A stretch of 64,000 nt of DNA from Atopobiaceae bacterium (GCA_030525685.1 JAUNEG010000003.1:36735-100734); one strand, 5' to 3'. Positions 8,775 through 17,464 are shown, numbered from the stretch's first letter. The notes: generated by a model from the letters alone, not told the origin. Made by a program: numbers and translations.

Positions 8775-10448
8775 TCACTCGCCCCAGCCGGGGCCCGGGA
8801 GCCCGCGGCGGGCGACCGCGCGGAGGGCGGCGAGGCCGGCGAGCGCGCAGGCGGCGGGGGCGGCGAGGTTGATCGCAACCGACGTCGCGGCCCCTAAGGA
8901 GCCGGAGGCGGTCGCCGAGAGGAACCCGAGGCCGAGCGAGGCGAGCGCCCCGCCGAGGGCCCCGACCATCATGGGCAGGCCGCGCTTAACGACCTCGGCG
9001 GGCGTGGTCCAGGAGAGGTTGGGGCGCGAGGCGTCGATGGCGAGCGCGAGCGCCGCTAAGCCCGTGAGCATGCCGGCGGCCGTCACGACGCACTGGAGCA
9101 CCAGGAGCGGGGCGGTGCCGCCCGCCAGCAGCGCGACGGCGGAGGCCGCAATCGCCATCCCGCCGAGCACGAGGTTGGCGAGGAGCTTGGAGCCGAGCAC
9201 CGTCCCCGCGTCCACCGGCGCCGTGAGCATGAGCCAGCTCGCGCTCGCCTCGAGCGAGACCGCGGGAGCCGCGGTGAGCGACATCGCGCCGCAGAAGCCG
9301 AAGACCCACGGCAGCGCCGCGTCAATCTGGGCGCGCAGGGCTGCGACAGTCCGCGCGTCGAGCTGCACGCCGTTGATGATTCCGGAGGTGAGGAGCGCAT
9401 CCGCGCCGAAGAGCGCGACCACGCCCGCGGCCACGACCATGAGGATGAGCCCCGCGCAGCTGTTCATCGCGTAGAAGGGCATGGAGCCGATCCGGCGGAG
9501 CTCCTTGACCGCGAGGGCGCGCAGCGGGCTCGCGGCCGAACGAGGAGCCGCGACCGCGTGCGCGTGGCGGTGCGGCCCGGAGGTCGCCACCGCGTTCGCG
9601 TGCGGATAGCACGCCGCGAGGCCTCCCGTGACAAGCGCCGGAAGCGAAAGCGACAGGGCGACGAAGGCGGCAAGGCCCGCAACCGAGCCCTCGCCCACCG
9701 CCGAGGCCGCCCATGCGGCCGGCGGGTAGGCAGAGGCCGCGGCCGCGGAGAGCGCGCCCGCGACGTCGCCCATCGCCGCAAGGGCGGCAGCATCATCCGC
9801 TCCCGAAGAGGCACCGCCGAGCACGAACGACCCGACGACGACGCCCGTCACCACGAGCGCCGAGAGCACGAGCTGCACCGCCCCCGCATGCCGGAACCTC
9901 ACGGCGACCGAGGTGAGCGCAAGCGACACGAGCGCGGCCACCGCCGCAGGCGCGAGCGGCGCGCATACGGAGCAGAGCGCGACGACCACAACGGCGGGCG
10001 GGCTCACGGGCACCGCCAGAAAGTACGCCGCATAGAGCGGGGCCGACAGCAACGCGGAGAGCGCGGCACCGAAACCATAGAGCGGTGCCGTGCGCGCGAG
10101 CACCACGGTGCGCACGCCCACCGGCAGCGCCGCCACGAAGTCGTAGTCGCGGCAGCCGAACACCGTGCCCGGGGCCTTCGCGAACACGAGCGCGACCGCC
10201 GCCAGCGAGCCCGCAAGCGCAGCGAGCGGCGGGATCGCCTCGGCCGCGCCGACGGCGACCATGCCGCTCCCGAGCAACCACATGTAGGCCACCGCCATGC
10301 CGGCAAGCAGGACGACGAGCGCCGCGGCGCCGAGCAGCCGCGCACGGCCCCTCCCGCCCCGGAAGCCGAGGCCGTGGAGGAGCGAGCGCGCCTGCAACAA
10401 GAGCAGCGGGCGGAGCGCACAGCCAGAGCGAGGGGCGGGCATCGCCAT
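8775..10448 (-). CDS. ABC-2 type exporter permease, large
   Basis: About 557 residues, very hydrophobic, with some 12 predicted membrane segments in two halves. A soluble segment (PLRALAVKELRRIGSMPFYAMN) in the middle is typical of large bacterial ABC-2 permeases. The ATG overlaps the stop of the preceding small gene (TGATG at 10446-10450), so the three genes from 11443 down to 8775 form an operon: ATPase, small DUF1648 protein, permease. The long open frame continuing upstream past 10448 is an artefact of GC-rich sequence. The transported substrate is unknown. Lantibiotic self-protection or multidrug/lipid export are possible, as GntR/YtrA-controlled exporters often respond to wall stress. 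Confidence 0.85.
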   Translation of the reverse strand: MAMPAPRSGCALRPLLLLQARSLLHGLGFRGGRGRARLLGAAALVVLLAGMAVAYMWLLGSGMVAVGAAEAIPPLAALAGSLAAVALVFAKAPGTVFGCRDYDFVAALPVGVRTVVLARTAPLYGFGAALSALLSAPLYAAYFLAVPVSPPAVVVVALCSVCAPLAPAAVAALVSLALTSVAVRFRHAGAVQLVLSALVVTGVVVGSFVLGGASSGADDAAALAAMGDVAGALSAAAASAYPPAAWAASAVGEGSVAGLAAFVALSLSLPALVTGGLAACYPHANAVATSGPHRHAHAVAAPRSAASPLRALAVKELRRIGSMPFYAMNSCAGLILMVVAAGVVALFGADALLTSGIINGVQLDARTVAALRAQIDAALPWVFGFCGAMSLTAAPAVSLEASASWLMLTAPVDAGTVLGSKLLANLVLGGMAIAASAVALLAGGTAPLLVLQCVVTAAGMLTGLAALALAIDASRPNLSWTTPAEVVKRGLPMMVGALGGALASLGLGFLSATASGSLGAATSVAINLAAPAACALAGLAALRAVARRGLPGPGWGE

Positions 10449-10669
10449 CACCTCGTCCCCAGGAACACGATGGCGGCGGTCGCGAGGAGCGCGATGGCGG
10501 GCACGCCGAACACCACGGCGTCCCGCGGCCAGAACGAGCTCGCCTCGCCCGTGAGGCCCCACTGCATGGGAACCTGCTCGGGCAGGGCGTCGCGGGCGGC
10601 GAGGGTCACGGCGAGGGTGAGCGTGCACAGGACGACACTGGCGACGGCGTGGGTCTTTGCGGACTTCAT
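10448..10669 (-). CDS. small DUF1648-like membrane protein
   Basis: 73 residues with two membrane segments around a DUF1648-like centre (LPEQVPMQWGLTGEASSF). DUF1648 occurs in SdpI-like immunity proteins and in the large membrane protein encoded divergently at 11958. GAGGAAC precedes the ATG. It sits between ATPase and permease genes with an overlapping stop/start, so it is probably a small partner of the exporter. The function is inferred only from family and context. Confidence 0.7.
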   Translation of the reverse strand: MKSAKTHAVASVVLCTLTLAVTLAARDALPEQVPMQWGLTGEASSFWPRDAVVFGVPAIALLATAAIVFLGTR

Positions 10670-10699
10670 GGCTGTTCCTCCTTTGTCTCGGGAGCGGGT

Positions 10700-11443
10700 C
10701 TAGCGGCGCGGCGCGGCGGCGTCCTTCTCGTCCACGAGCTCGAGGAACACGTCCTCGAGCGAGGCCGAGCCTCGCACCTCGTCGGTCGGGCCGAGAGCGA
10801 CGAGCTCGCCGCGGCGGATCACGGCGACAGTGTCGCAGAGCTTCTCCACCACTTCGAGCACGTGGGACGAGAAGAACACCGCGCCGCCGGCGTCGGCGCG
10901 CTCGCGCAGGATGGCCTTGAGCTCGTGGGAGGCACTCGGGTCGAGCCCCACGAAGGGCTCGTCCAGCACCAGAAGCGTCGGGTCGTGCAGGAGCGCGCCT
11001 GTGAGCACGAGCTTCTGGCGCATGCCGTGGGAGTAGGCGGAGACCGGCTCGCCGAGGGCGTCCGCGAGCTCCAGGCGCGCCGCGAGCCCGCTCACGCGTT
11101 CGCGGCGCCGTGCCGGGTCCACGCCGAACACGTCGGCGACGAGGTCCAGGTACTGCATGCCCGTGAGGAAGTCGTAGACGTCGGGGTTGTCCGGCACGTA
11201 GGCCATGAGGCGCTTGGCCGCCACGGGCTCGCGCCACACGTCGCGACCGCAGACGCGGACCGCGCCCGACGTGGGCGGCTGCGCCCCCACCACCGAGCGG
11301 ATGAGCGTGGTCTTGCCGGCTCCGTTGTGGCCGATGAAGCCGCAGATCTCGCCAGGCGCCACCGCGAGCGAGAGGTCGCGCACGGCGACCCTGCCCCGGT
11401 ACTCTTTCCGGTAGCGGCTCACGTCGAGGACGGGCGTTTCCAT
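10700..11443 (-). CDS. ABC transporter ATP-binding protein
   Basis: 247 residues. Walker A GHNGAGKT is at residues 38-45, the Q-loop region lies in AYVPDNPDVYD, the signature is the atypical YSHGMRQKL near 131, Walker B is LLVLDEPFVGLDP, and the H-loop is SSHVLE. This is the ATPase subunit for the exporter permease downstream. I chose ATG 11443 because GGAGG lies just upstream; in-frame starts further up would run into the operator region. Expression is probably controlled by the divergent GntR regulator. Confidence 0.95.
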   Translation of the reverse strand: METPVLDVSRYRKEYRGRVAVRDLSLAVAPGEICGFIGHNGAGKTTLIRSVVGAQPPTSGAVRVCGRDVWREPVAAKRLMAYVPDNPDVYDFLTGMQYLDLVADVFGVDPARRRERVSGLAARLELADALGEPVSAYSHGMRQKLVLTGALLHDPTLLVLDEPFVGLDPSASHELKAILRERADAGGAVFFSSHVLEVVEKLCDTVAVIRRGELVALGPTDEVRGSASLEDVFLELVDEKDAAAPRR

Positions 11444-11469
11444 GGTTCCTCCTGACGTCTCCATCTGTT

Positions 11470-11545
11470 TGTTCTGATATAGGTCAGCTATAACAGTTGA
11501 TGGCATGCTACCACTCATCTGCTCCATTAGCTATAGTTCATATAG
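11470..11545. promoter_or_regulatory. divergent promoter region with two GntR-type operators
   Basis: Between the ABC operon and gntR are two dyads. One is TGTT...AACA at 11470-11495, with GATATAGGTCAGCTAT inside. The other is CTATAgttcaTATAG at 11531-11545, followed by AACAG. Shared CTATA and AACAG pieces suggest one regulator binding both, most likely the adjacent YtrA-type protein. Assignment is inference. Confidence 0.5.
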
Positions 11546-11570
11546 AACAGTTTTCGGAAACGGGCATGCT

Positions 11571-11948
11571 ATGGTCATCACCGTCGACAAGCTATCGGAT
11601 ACCCCACTCTACCTGCAACTGCGCGACGCCGTCATCGCAGGCATCGCCTCGGGCGAGCTGCGCCCCGGAGACGCCCTGCCCTCCGTGCGCTCGCTCGCCG
11701 AGGACCTGGGCATCAACCTGCACACCGTCAACAAGTCCTACGCGACGCTGCGCGACGAGGGCTACGTCATCATGCTCGGCCGGCGCGGCGCCTACGTGGC
11801 GGACGCCCCCGCCGACCCGGCCGCCGGCATGGACGAGGCCGCACTCGAAGCGGCGCTCGCCAAGCTCGCCACCGAGTTCAAGGCGTCCGGTGGCACCCGG
11901 CACGCATTTCTCGCGGCCGCCAAACACGCCGCACAGAACCTGGACTAG
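11571..11948 (+). CDS. GntR family regulator, YtrA subfamily
   Basis: 125 residues. The N-terminal winged helix is PLYLQLRDAVIAGIASGELRPGDALPSVRSLAEDLGINLHTVNKSY in outline, with the YtrA-type short C-terminal dimerisation helices (DEAALEAALAKLATEFKASGG). This subfamily usually represses adjacent ABC exporters in response to wall-active compounds. The ATG at 11571 is chosen because it starts the conserved domain; no strong ribosome site is visible, so a short-leader transcript is possible. It is followed after 9 nt by a DUF1648 membrane protein. Confidence 0.92.
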   Translation: MVITVDKLSDTPLYLQLRDAVIAGIASGELRPGDALPSVRSLAEDLGINLHTVNKSYATLRDEGYVIMLGRRGAYVADAPADPAAGMDEAALEAALAKLATEFKASGGTRHAFLAAAKHAAQNLD

Positions 11949-11957
11949 GGAGTGCAC

Positions 11958-13070
11958 ATGTCGCCTGACCTCGTAGCACTCATCACCAACGCGTCGATGG
12001 CGCTCATCACCTTCCTATCCGGCTGCCTCATCGCCGCGACGCCCTGGCTCACCCGCGGGCGCGAGGCCTTCGCGGTGAGCGTGCCGGAAACCGCTCAGGC
12101 AGACCCCCGCGTCCAGCGCATGCGGCGGATCTTTCTCGCCGGCGTCCTCGCCATCTCGGCCGCATCCGCCGTCGCCACCCTGGCGCTTTCCTCCACGTTC
12201 CCGCTTGCGATGGCGGCGGTGGTGTGCGCGCCGGTGACGGCGGGCTTCGCGCTCATGCTCGCCTTCCGCGCCCGCGTGCGGGCGATCAAGCGCGCCGAGG
12301 GCTGGGAGACGCGAACGGCCCGGCTCGCCGCCGTCGCCGGCGCCGCCGAGGCGAACGCGCCCCGACCGCTCCCGCTCGCCTGGGACCTCCTCTACGTGCC
12401 CGTGATCCTGGCGACGCTCGCCCTCGCCCTCGCGCTCTACCCGCGAATGCCCGACCCCGTGCCCGTGCACTTCGACGTCGCGGGCGCGGTCGACGACTGG
12501 ATGGCCAAGGGCTGGCAGGTCGTCGCCATGCCGGTCGCCGTCCAGGCGTTCGTGGCGCTGTGCCTCACCGCGTCCCACTGGCAGATCCTGAGGAGCCGCA
12601 GGCCGGCCTCGCCCGAGCACCCCGTCGCCTCTGCCATCGCGTACGGCGCGTTCGCCCGCGCCCAGAGCGCGGCGCTGCTCGTCACGGGCGTCGTGGTGAC
12701 CGCGTCGATCGCGCTCATGCCGCTCACCTTCGCCGGCGTGGTCACTGCGGACCAGTCCGTCGTGGCGCTCGTCGTGATCATCATCGGCGCGATTCTGCCT
12801 AACCTCGCCGTCTCGCTCGTCTACGGGCAGGCGGGGTCGCGCCTCCTGCGGCGCATGACGGCGTCGAACGCGCTCGACTACGACGACGACGAACGTTGGC
12901 ACCTCGGTGTCTTCTACGTGAGCCGCGAGGACCCCTCCGTCGTGGTGCCCCGCCGCTTCGGCGTGGGCTGGGCGATGAACTGGGGCAACCCCAGGTCGTG
13001 GGGGCTCGCCGCGCTGCTCGCCGCAGCGGTCGCGGCGTTCGTCGCGGTGGTCGAGGCCCTGCTCGGGTAG
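11958..13070 (+). CDS. DUF1648/DUF5808 multi-spanning membrane protein
   Basis: About 370 residues with some eight hydrophobic segments. The DUF1648 motif LYPRMPDPVPVHFDVAGAVDDW lies around residue 155. The C-terminal part WHLGVFYVSREDPSVVVPRRFGVGWAMNWG matches DUF5808. Such proteins commonly follow YtrA-type GntR genes and resemble SdpI-like immunity proteins. GGGAG precedes ATG 11958; an in-frame GTG at 11952 is less well placed. It is in an operon with the regulator, so repression of both halves of the divergon is expected. Molecular function unknown. Confidence 0.8.
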   Translation: MSPDLVALITNASMALITFLSGCLIAATPWLTRGREAFAVSVPETAQADPRVQRMRRIFLAGVLAISAASAVATLALSSTFPLAMAAVVCAPVTAGFALMLAFRARVRAIKRAEGWETRTARLAAVAGAAEANAPRPLPLAWDLLYVPVILATLALALALYPRMPDPVPVHFDVAGAVDDWMAKGWQVVAMPVAVQAFVALCLTASHWQILRSRRPASPEHPVASAIAYGAFARAQSAALLVTGVVVTASIALMPLTFAGVVTADQSVVALVVIIIGAILPNLAVSLVYGQAGSRLLRRMTASNALDYDDDERWHLGVFYVSREDPSVVVPRRFGVGWAMNWGNPRSWGLAALLAAAVAAFVAVVEALLG

Positions 13071-13109
13071 GGCGGACCAGCTCGTCCGCGCAAGAAATCC
13101 AACCCCAAG

Positions 13110-13145
13110 CGCCCGCGCCCCGGATGACCCGCCGGGGCGCGGGCG
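13110..13145 (+). terminator. strong GC hairpin after the DUF1648 gene
   Basis: CGCCCGCGCCCCGG pairs perfectly with CCGGGGCGCGGGCG across an 8-nt loop. It lies 40 bp after the stop, with no T run. Confidence 0.55.
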
Positions 13146-13212
13146 CCCGGCGCCCTTTCCGGTGCCCTTTGCAGACGCCCTTGGCCCCGCGCGGCTCCGG
13201 TGCGGCTCCTCG

Positions 13213-13260
13213 GGGAGCAAAGCCGACGATGACGCGCGGCGTCGCCATTCGGCTTTGCCC
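13213..13260. repeat. second hairpin in the 13.1-13.3 kb gap
   Basis: GCAAAGCCGA (ending 13226) pairs with TCGGCTTTGC (from 13249). The 237-bp gap before the next gene contains this and the hairpin at 13110, and nothing else I recognise. Confidence 0.5.
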
Positions 13261-13307
13261 GCAGGGGGCGAGACGCTGGGGCCGGAGGGCCCGAGAAGGG
13301 GACTGGC

Positions 13308-13736
13308 ATGGAGGAGCTCATCACGGCGGGTGCGGTGACGGTCGGGTACGAGACCAGCTGGGGGGGGGAGTGCGTGAGGCTTGCGGTGTGCGCCGACCGC
13401 TACGAGTGGGGCGGCGCGCTCGCCCTGCTCGTAGCGATCGGCGCGATCTATCCGGGCGACGAGGGCGAGTGCCTGGAGCTCTGGTGCTCCCTCACCGTGA
13501 ACCTCCCGGGCGATCCTGTCGCCACGGAGTGGTGCTCGGAGGAGAGTCACGTGGTCCTGAACGCCAACGACGTCCCGGCGGCGCTCGTGGACGCGCTCGT
13601 AGGCGCGGGCGTCGTCGAGCTCGCGGTCCGCTCGGGCTTCTGCTCGTACCCTCTCGCCGCCGTCCCTCGGGACGTGCTCGAGAGGCTCCGCGGCTACGAG
13701 GAGACCGTGCGGTCGCTCGCCTCCCGTGAGGGGTGA
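13308..13736 (+). CDS. DUF4313-like protein with an internal nine-G tract
   Basis: 142 residues. The segments LTVNLPGD, NANDVPAALVDALVGAGVVEL and SGFCSYPLAAV resemble DUF4313, a small family often found near conjugative or accessory DNA; its function is unknown. The ATG follows GAGAAGGGGAC. Codons 18-21 contain an uninterrupted run of nine G (13360-13368), long enough for slipped-strand frameshifting. The next features downstream are an ISL3-derived element and degV, so this is a small accessory patch. Confidence 0.6.
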   Translation: MEELITAGAVTVGYETSWGGECVRLAVCADRYEWGGALALLVAIGAIYPGDEGECLELWCSLTVNLPGDPVATEWCSEESHVVLNANDVPAALVDALVGAGVVELAVRSGFCSYPLAAVPRDVLERLRGYEETVRSLASREG

Positions 13737-13819
13737 GGGAGCAGGCGCTCGCCGCCGTCTCGGACGCGTTTCGGGATGCGGCGGGCGGAGCGTCGCTCCG
13801 GGCGGCGGGCCGAAAAAAG

Positions 13820-14531
13820 GGCTCTTCGGCGTTTCTAGTGGGTAGCACATCCTGACGCCAGCTGGGCTGAGAAGTCGAGCCTCCCCAGCCTGAGGAATAT
13901 CATCGTGGTGAAGTAGCCGACGTTCCTGAAGCCCCTCGAGGCGCGCTTGAGCGACTGGATGACCGAGTTCATGCCCTCCAGGAAGCCGTTGGTGGCGCGC
14001 GCCGAGAACCAGCGGACTCGCGCACCTGCGACGATATCGCCCTGACCGTCACGCCGGACATCGCCATCACGAGGACCTGCGCCTCGAACAGCGCGGTGAA
14101 GTGCGAGTTCGGGCGCACCTCCCAGGGCACCCTCACGGTCCTGGGGCCGTGCTCCGGGCAGTCGGCGCGGGGCACCCGGCAGTGCACGACGGTGCGGAAC
14201 TGCCAGATGTCGAGGTGGCGCCAGGTCCGCTCGCGCGCGTCGTAGACGCCGCAGCGGGCGCCGCGCTCCGGGCAGGCCATGGCGGCGCCGGGCGCCCTGC
14301 CCACGCGGATGTGCAGCCCCTCGTCGCCGGACTCGGGCGACTCGAACCAGACGTCCTCGACCCGCCACTCGGGCCCCAGGCCCATCGAGCGCTCGAAGAG
14401 CCTCGCCAGCATCCCGGCCTGTGCGTCCATGTGGGCACCTCCCGTCGCCGCCCGACGACAGAATGGTACCGCTCGGGGTCATGAGGTCACGAGGGGCTGG
14501 GTGTGCTACCCACTAAAAGTTCCGGAGAGCC
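13820..14531. mobile_element. 712-bp internally deleted ISL3-type element
   Basis: The outer ends are GGCTCTTCGG (13820) and its partner CCGGAGAGCC (to 14531). The terminal repeats continue inward to a shared TAGTGGGTAGCACA (13836-13849, mirrored at 14502-14515). The element is flanked on both sides by the 8-bp direct repeat GAAAAAAG (13812-13819 and 14532-14539), the target duplication length known for the ISL3 family. It carries only the two ends of a transposase gene. Intact ends and target duplication suggest it may have moved in its deleted form with a transposase supplied in trans. Confidence 0.85.
13835..14430 (-). pseudogene. ISL3 family transposase, internal deletion
   Basis: The N-terminal part, from ATG 14430, holds an ISL3-type zinc-ribbon region (AACPERGARCGVYD-like cysteines, then DCPEHGPRTVRVP) and a helix-turn-helix. 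The frame changes near 14040. The other frame then supplies only the C-terminal end of the DDE domain (ATNGFLEGMNSVIQSLKRASRGFRNVGYF region), stopping at 13835 inside the terminal repeat. Most of the catalytic core, including the DDE acidic residues, is absent compared with the usual 400-plus residues. It cannot be an active transposase. Confidence 0.82.
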
Positions 14532-14566
14532 GAAAAAAGTACCCAGACAATGTCCGGGGCGCCTGG

Positions 14567-15451
14567 CTAGACGCGCTTCTCGCCCCAGAAGAACGTCGCG
14601 ACGGTGCCCGGGCCGGTGTGCACGCCGATCGTGGCGCCGATGGGGAAGATCTCCACCTTGCCGTCGAGCTTGGGGAACCGCTCCTCGATGCGCCTGGCCA
14701 CCTCGCGGGCGTCATCCTCGCACTCGGACTGGGAGATGAAGACCTTGCCGGAGTAGTCGAGGCCGTCCTCGGCGAGCTCCTCCATCTTCTCGACGACGCG
14801 GTTGATCGCCTTGGCCTTGGTGCGGACCTTCTCCTTGACAGCGAGCGAGCCGTCGGGCTCCACGTCCATGACCGGGCAGATCTTGAGCATGCCGCCCACG
14901 AGGCCGGCCGCCTTGGAGATGCGGCCGCCGCGGATGAAGAACGTCAGGTCGGACGAGAAGAACCAGTGCTGGACCTCGCTCTTGTGCTCCTCGGCCCAGG
15001 CGCCGAGCTCGTCGAGGCCCATGCCGGCGTCGCGGAGGTCGGCGAGCTTGTCCATGAGCAGGCCGTAGCCGGCGGAGGCGGCGAGCGAGTCCACGACGAC
15101 GACCTTGCGGTCGGGGTACTTCTCGGCGAGCTGGTCACGGGCGATGCAGGCGGAGTTGTAGGTGCTGGAGATGCCCGAGGAGAGCGTCACGTGCAGCACG
15201 TCCTTGCCGGAGGCGAGGAACTTCTCGAAGTGGGCGGCATAGTCGCCGGCGCTCACCTGGGAGGTCTTGGCGTCCGCGCCGGCCAGCATCTTGGCGTAGA
15301 GGTCGGCGGGGGAGTTGGTGACGCCGAAGTCGTCTTTGCAGGCCTCGCCGTTCAGGTAGTAGTTGAAGTACAGATACGCGATGTCGCGGGACTCGAGCCA
15401 CTCGCGCGTGACGTCTGCCGTGGAGCAGCAGCTGAGGACATAGTTGGACAT
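14567..15451 (-). CDS. DegV family fatty-acid-binding protein
   Basis: 294 residues. TLSSGISSTYNSA and the basic GGRISKAAGLVGGMLKICPVM segment are characteristic of DegV/FakB proteins, with a C-terminal GATIGVHTGPGTVATFF. The family binds fatty acids and presents them to the FakA kinase. No fakA is in this window. The start ATG is preceded by AAAGGGGG. The gene ends 28 bp from the ISL3-derived element. A second, different DegV gene is at 55724-56581. Confidence 0.92.
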   Translation of the reverse strand: MSNYVLSCCSTADVTREWLESRDIAYLYFNYYLNGEACKDDFGVTNSPADLYAKMLAGADAKTSQVSAGDYAAHFEKFLASGKDVLHVTLSSGISSTYNSACIARDQLAEKYPDRKVVVVDSLAASAGYGLLMDKLADLRDAGMGLDELGAWAEEHKSEVQHWFFSSDLTFFIRGGRISKAAGLVGGMLKICPVMDVEPDGSLAVKEKVRTKAKAINRVVEKMEELAEDGLDYSGKVFISQSECEDDAREVARRIEERFPKLDGKVEIFPIGATIGVHTGPGTVATFFWGEKRV

Positions 15452-15481
15452 GGTACCCCCTTTGATTGTCTTTGCGGGTCC

Positions 15482-15487
15482 AGCATA
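15482..15487 (-). promoter_or_regulatory. candidate -10 element of degV (15.4 kb)
   Basis: Reads TATGCT preceded by GC on the minus strand, 31 bp upstream of the start. Confidence 0.45.
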
Positions 15488-15575
15488 GCGCACCTTGGGC
15501 GCGCGGGCGAGTGCGGTGGAACCGCCCCTCGCGGCACACGTCGTCCGGGCATTCGTGCATACTCTTAGTCAGTAA

Positions 15576-15587
15576 CTCTCGCGAGAG
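15576..15587. promoter_or_regulatory. perfect palindrome over the ribosome site of the TPM gene
   Basis: CTCTCGCGAGAG is a 12-bp perfect palindrome whose right half overlaps the GAGAGGAG ribosome-binding sequence. It could fold and limit initiation, or bind a protein. Confidence 0.35.
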
Positions 15588-15595
15588 GAGCGCTC

Positions 15596-16684
15596 ATGGG
15601 CAGATCCGGCGGAGGCGGCGGAGGCTTCGGCGGCGGTGGCCGCTCGGGCGGGTTCTCGGGCGGCGGTCGTCGCTCGGGCGGGTTCTCGGGCGGGCGCTCC
15701 GGCGGCCGTTCGGGAGGCAGGTCCGGCGGCTTTGGCGGCTTCGGCGGCCAGCGTCCCGCTGCCGGTCCGGCGCCTCGCCGGTCCTACGTGCCTGTCTTCG
15801 GCGGCTGGGGTTGGCGTCGCCCGACCGTCGTGACGCCGGGCTACGGCGTAGGCGGCGGGTGCGGCGGGTGCGGGGGCTGGCTGGTCGGCCTCGTCCTCGC
15901 CGCGCTGCTGATTGCCCTGCTCACCACCTCGCTCTCGTTCTGCGGCGCTGACGTCGGCGGCGGGGGGTACTATTCCCAGGGTTCCGCGCAGTCGTCCTCC
16001 ACGGTGCGCGAGAAGCTCGACGCCGACGCCGTCAACAGGACGGACTGGTACACGGACGCCGACGGCGACTGGATTCACAGCGCCGGCCGCCTCACGGACG
16101 GCCTCGAGCGCTTCTATGACAAGACCGGCGTCCAACCCTACGTCCACATCCTCCCCAACGGCAGCACCAGCTCGGTCGAGGAGCTCACTGCGCTCGCCGA
16201 GCGCCTCTACCCGGAGCTCTTCACGGACGAGGGACACCTGCTGCTCGTCTTCTGCGATGACGGGGCCGGCTCCTACGCCTGCGGCTACACGGTGGGCACC
16301 GAGGCCTCCTCCGTCATGGACTCCGAGGCCCTGGGCATCCTCGCCGACGAGCTCGACTACGCCTACAACAACGCCGACACCGACGAGGAGGTCTTCTCCG
16401 ACGCCCTCTCCGAGACCGCGGAGCGCATCATGGCCGCGGCCGACGAGGAGGCCCAGGGCAAGACGACTCTCGTCGTCGGCGGCATCATCATTGCCGTGCT
16501 GGTGGTCGGCGGGGTGGTCCGCGCCGTCGTGAGCCGCCGCAAGGCCGCGGAGGCGGAGGAGAAGCGGAAGATGGAGGAGATTCTCAACACGCCGCTCGAG
16601 CGGTTCGGTGACGACAAGGTTGAGGACCTTGCGGACAAGTACGAGGACGAGGAAGATGGACCCATCAGCGGGGACAGCGACTAG
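15596..16684 (+). CDS. TPM-domain membrane protein with Gly/Ser/Arg-rich head
   Basis: 362 residues. Residues 1 to about 50 are low-complexity Gly/Ser/Arg/Phe repeats. A first membrane segment (WLVGLVLAALLIALLTTSLSF) is near 95-115. A TPM-like domain follows, with GVQPYVHILPNGSTSS and HLLLVFCDDGAGSYACGYTVG. A second membrane segment, IIIAVLVVGGVVRAV, lies near 300, with an acidic cytoplasmic tail. TPM proteins are linked to photosystem repair in plants and are otherwise uncharacterised; bacterial ones are often membrane-stress proteins. pspA follows 34 bp downstream, supporting an envelope-stress unit. Confidence 0.75.
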   Translation: MGRSGGGGGGFGGGGRSGGFSGGGRRSGGFSGGRSGGRSGGRSGGFGGFGGQRPAAGPAPRRSYVPVFGGWGWRRPTVVTPGYGVGGGCGGCGGWLVGLVLAALLIALLTTSLSFCGADVGGGGYYSQGSAQSSSTVREKLDADAVNRTDWYTDADGDWIHSAGRLTDGLERFYDKTGVQPYVHILPNGSTSSVEELTALAERLYPELFTDEGHLLLVFCDDGAGSYACGYTVGTEASSVMDSEALGILADELDYAYNNADTDEEVFSDALSETAERIMAAADEEAQGKTTLVVGGIIIAVLVVGGVVRAVVSRRKAAEAEEKRKMEEILNTPLERFGDDKVEDLADKYEDEEDGPISGDSD

Positions 16685-16718
16685 CGACGTCGCCTGACGT
16701 CTCGAGAAAGGAAACGAC

Positions 16719-17399
16719 ATGGGCATTCTGGACCGCTTCGCCACGATCGTGAAGGCCAACATCAACGAGCTGCTCGACAAGGCCGAGGACCCGGCCAAGA
16801 TGGTCGACCAGTACCTCGTCGACCTCACCGAGTCGCTCGCCGAGGTCAAGAGGGAGACCGCCGGCGTGATGGCCGAGGAGACGCGTACCCAGCGCGCCGT
16901 GGGCGAGAACGCCAAGGAGTCCGAGCGCATGGAGGGCCTCGCCCGCAAGGCGCTCACGGCCGGCAACGAGGGCGACGCCCGCGTCTTCCTGGCCAAGAAG
17001 CAGAAGCTTGACGCCACGGGCGCCGAGCTGGCCAAGGCCGCCGAGGCCGCGCACGCCAACGCGGACAAGATGCGTCAGATGCACGACAAGCTCGTGAGCG
17101 ACATCGAGGACCTCAAGGCTCGCCGCGAGACGATCAAGGCCAAGGCTGCTGTGGCCCGCACGCAGGAGATGGTGGGCGGCTTCACCTCCGGCTCCGACAA
17201 GGCCGAGAGCGCCATCGAGGCGTTCAATCGCATGGAGGCCAAGGTCGACCGCGAGCTGGACACCGCCGACGCCATGGCAGAGCTGAACGAGAAGCCCGTC
17301 GACGACGCGACCGCCCTCGAGGCCAAGTACGCCGACGCAGCCGACGACGCCGCCGTGGACGACGCGCTCGCCAAGCTGAAGGCCGACATGGGCCTGTAG
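16719..17399 (+). CDS. PspA/IM30 family membrane-associated protein
   Basis: 226 residues, almost entirely helical coiled coil. The start GILDRFATIVKANINELLDKAEDPAKMVDQYL is typical of PspA/Vipp1. ESCRT-III-like assembly on membranes under stress is established for the family. GAAAGGAAA precedes the ATG. It is probably co-transcribed with the TPM gene upstream and ends at a clear terminator. There is no pspF or pspBC homologue nearby. Confidence 0.93.
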   Translation: MGILDRFATIVKANINELLDKAEDPAKMVDQYLVDLTESLAEVKRETAGVMAEETRTQRAVGENAKESERMEGLARKALTAGNEGDARVFLAKKQKLDATGAELAKAAEAAHANADKMRQMHDKLVSDIEDLKARRETIKAKAAVARTQEMVGGFTSGSDKAESAIEAFNRMEAKVDRELDTADAMAELNEKPVDDATALEAKYADAADDAAVDDALAKLKADMGL

Positions 17400-17424
17400 C
17401 GCCTCGTCAGAGCGCCTGGAACAG

Positions 17425-17464
17425 GGGGCTACTCCTCGTCCGAGCGGGGAGTGGCCCCTTTCTT
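17425..17464 (+). terminator. terminator after pspA
   Basis: GGGGC-T-ACTCC pairs with GGAGT-G-GCCCC, followed by TTTCTTCT. The hairpin overlaps the stop codon of a small reading frame on the other strand. Confidence 0.8.

Noticed and set aside
10449..11237. N-terminal extension of the ABC permease frame
   Set aside because: The open frame continues upstream only because GC-rich DNA lacks stops; it would overlap the ATPase and DUF1648 genes, and the residues are not membrane-like.
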